A DNA stretch of 6,664 nt from Bacteroidales bacterium UBA5342 (GTDB taxonomy: Bacteria > Bacteroidota > Bacteroidia > Bacteroidales > UBA5342). Below are positions 6,582-6,664 of the stretch, in pieces (positions within the stretch are counted from its first letter, which is position 1; every line of letters begins with the position of its first letter). The DNA lies in contig DHQI01000052.1 of NCBI GenBank assembly GCA_002408065.1, forward strand, positions 18,221-24,884, read 5' to 3'. The notes under the pieces were generated by a model. It saw only the letters and a program-made list of their open reading frames with translations, was not told the DNA's origin and did not search any database. Position numbers and translations under genes: made by a program.

Positions 6582-6610
6582 AAGAATAAAAGGTCTTACC
6601 TTTTATTCTT
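6582..6610. repeat. Perfect 13-bp-stem hairpin, terminator-like
   Basis: Arms 6582-6594 (AAGAATAAAAGGT) and 6598-6610 (ACCTTTTATTCTT) are fully complementary around a 3-nt CTT loop. The base of the stem is A/T-rich, so each strand carries a U-rich 3' arm after the GGT/ACC core. No plus-strand gene reads into it here. It could end a minus-strand gene lying beyond the right edge, or be the end structure of the repeat element at 6517-6580. Confidence 0.5.
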
Positions 6611-6664
6611 TGTGGTTCACTACCAGACTATACCTGTGTTGTTTAATGATCCACCTGTAAATAA

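Larger units (their letters stand above)
6361..6664. other. Gene-free right end of the window
   Basis: About 300 bp without a gene I can support. Reading frames here are short and translate repeat sequence. The region holds a perfect 14-bp palindrome, a 9-bp tandem repeat and a perfect hairpin, listed separately. The last 54 bases stay open on the minus strand in more than one frame (for example to a TAA at 6603-6605), so the end of a minus-strand gene beyond the edge is possible but cannot be shown. Confidence 0.5.

Noticed and set aside
6603..6662. Possible C-terminal tail of a minus-strand gene ending YSLVVNHKE
   Set aside because: Only about 19 codons are visible, a second frame is also open (to a stop at 6620-6622), and the sequence may be part of the repeat element.

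Overview
The window looks like ordinary chromosome from a member of the Bacteroidota, perhaps Bacteroidales or Marinilabiliales. Three signs point that way. The DNA is AT-rich. A perfect TAnnTTTG -7 box, the promoter signature of this phylum, lies just upstream of each of the three complete genes, and none of them has an obvious Shine-Dalgarno sequence. The proteins are of kinds common in the phylum: a LacI regulator with a G-[YF]-[AS]-NEPFT motif, a large AsmA-family protein, and a LysM-array plus PBP1-fold protein. The order-level placement is a guess.

Layout, left to right. Positions 1-96 (+) hold the last 31 codons of a gene that resembles the C-terminus of tRNA(Ile)-lysidine synthase (TilS). 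It overlaps tail-to-tail by 17 bp with a LacI-family regulator (80-1111, -). A 275-bp divergent intergenic region follows. It carries the regulator's promoter with an overlapping LacI-type operator (1149-1162), a cluster of short palindromes (1197-1265), and the promoter (1333-1363) of the next gene. That gene (1387-3828, +) encodes an 813-residue AsmA-like envelope protein that starts with GTG. Next is a 186-bp convergent intergenic region with a strong hairpin, then a 767-residue exported protein with five LysM domains and a periplasmic-binding-protein-like domain (4015-6318, -). The last 346 bp contain no gene I can support. They hold this gene's promoter, a perfect 14-bp palindrome, 9-bp tandem repeats and a perfect 13-bp-stem hairpin.

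How the genes relate. Each complete gene seems to be its own transcription unit, so there is no operon. The two large genes both belong to the cell envelope: AsmA-like proteins are linked to outer-membrane lipid homeostasis, and LysM/PBP1-fold proteins to peptidoglycan binding and possibly to control of wall synthesis. The regulator most likely represses its own promoter. Its other targets, usually carbohydrate-use genes in this family, are not in the window. I found no phage, CRISPR, defence, insertion-sequence or biosynthetic cluster, and no convincing undescribed system. The points that deserve a second look are mostly in the non-coding DNA.
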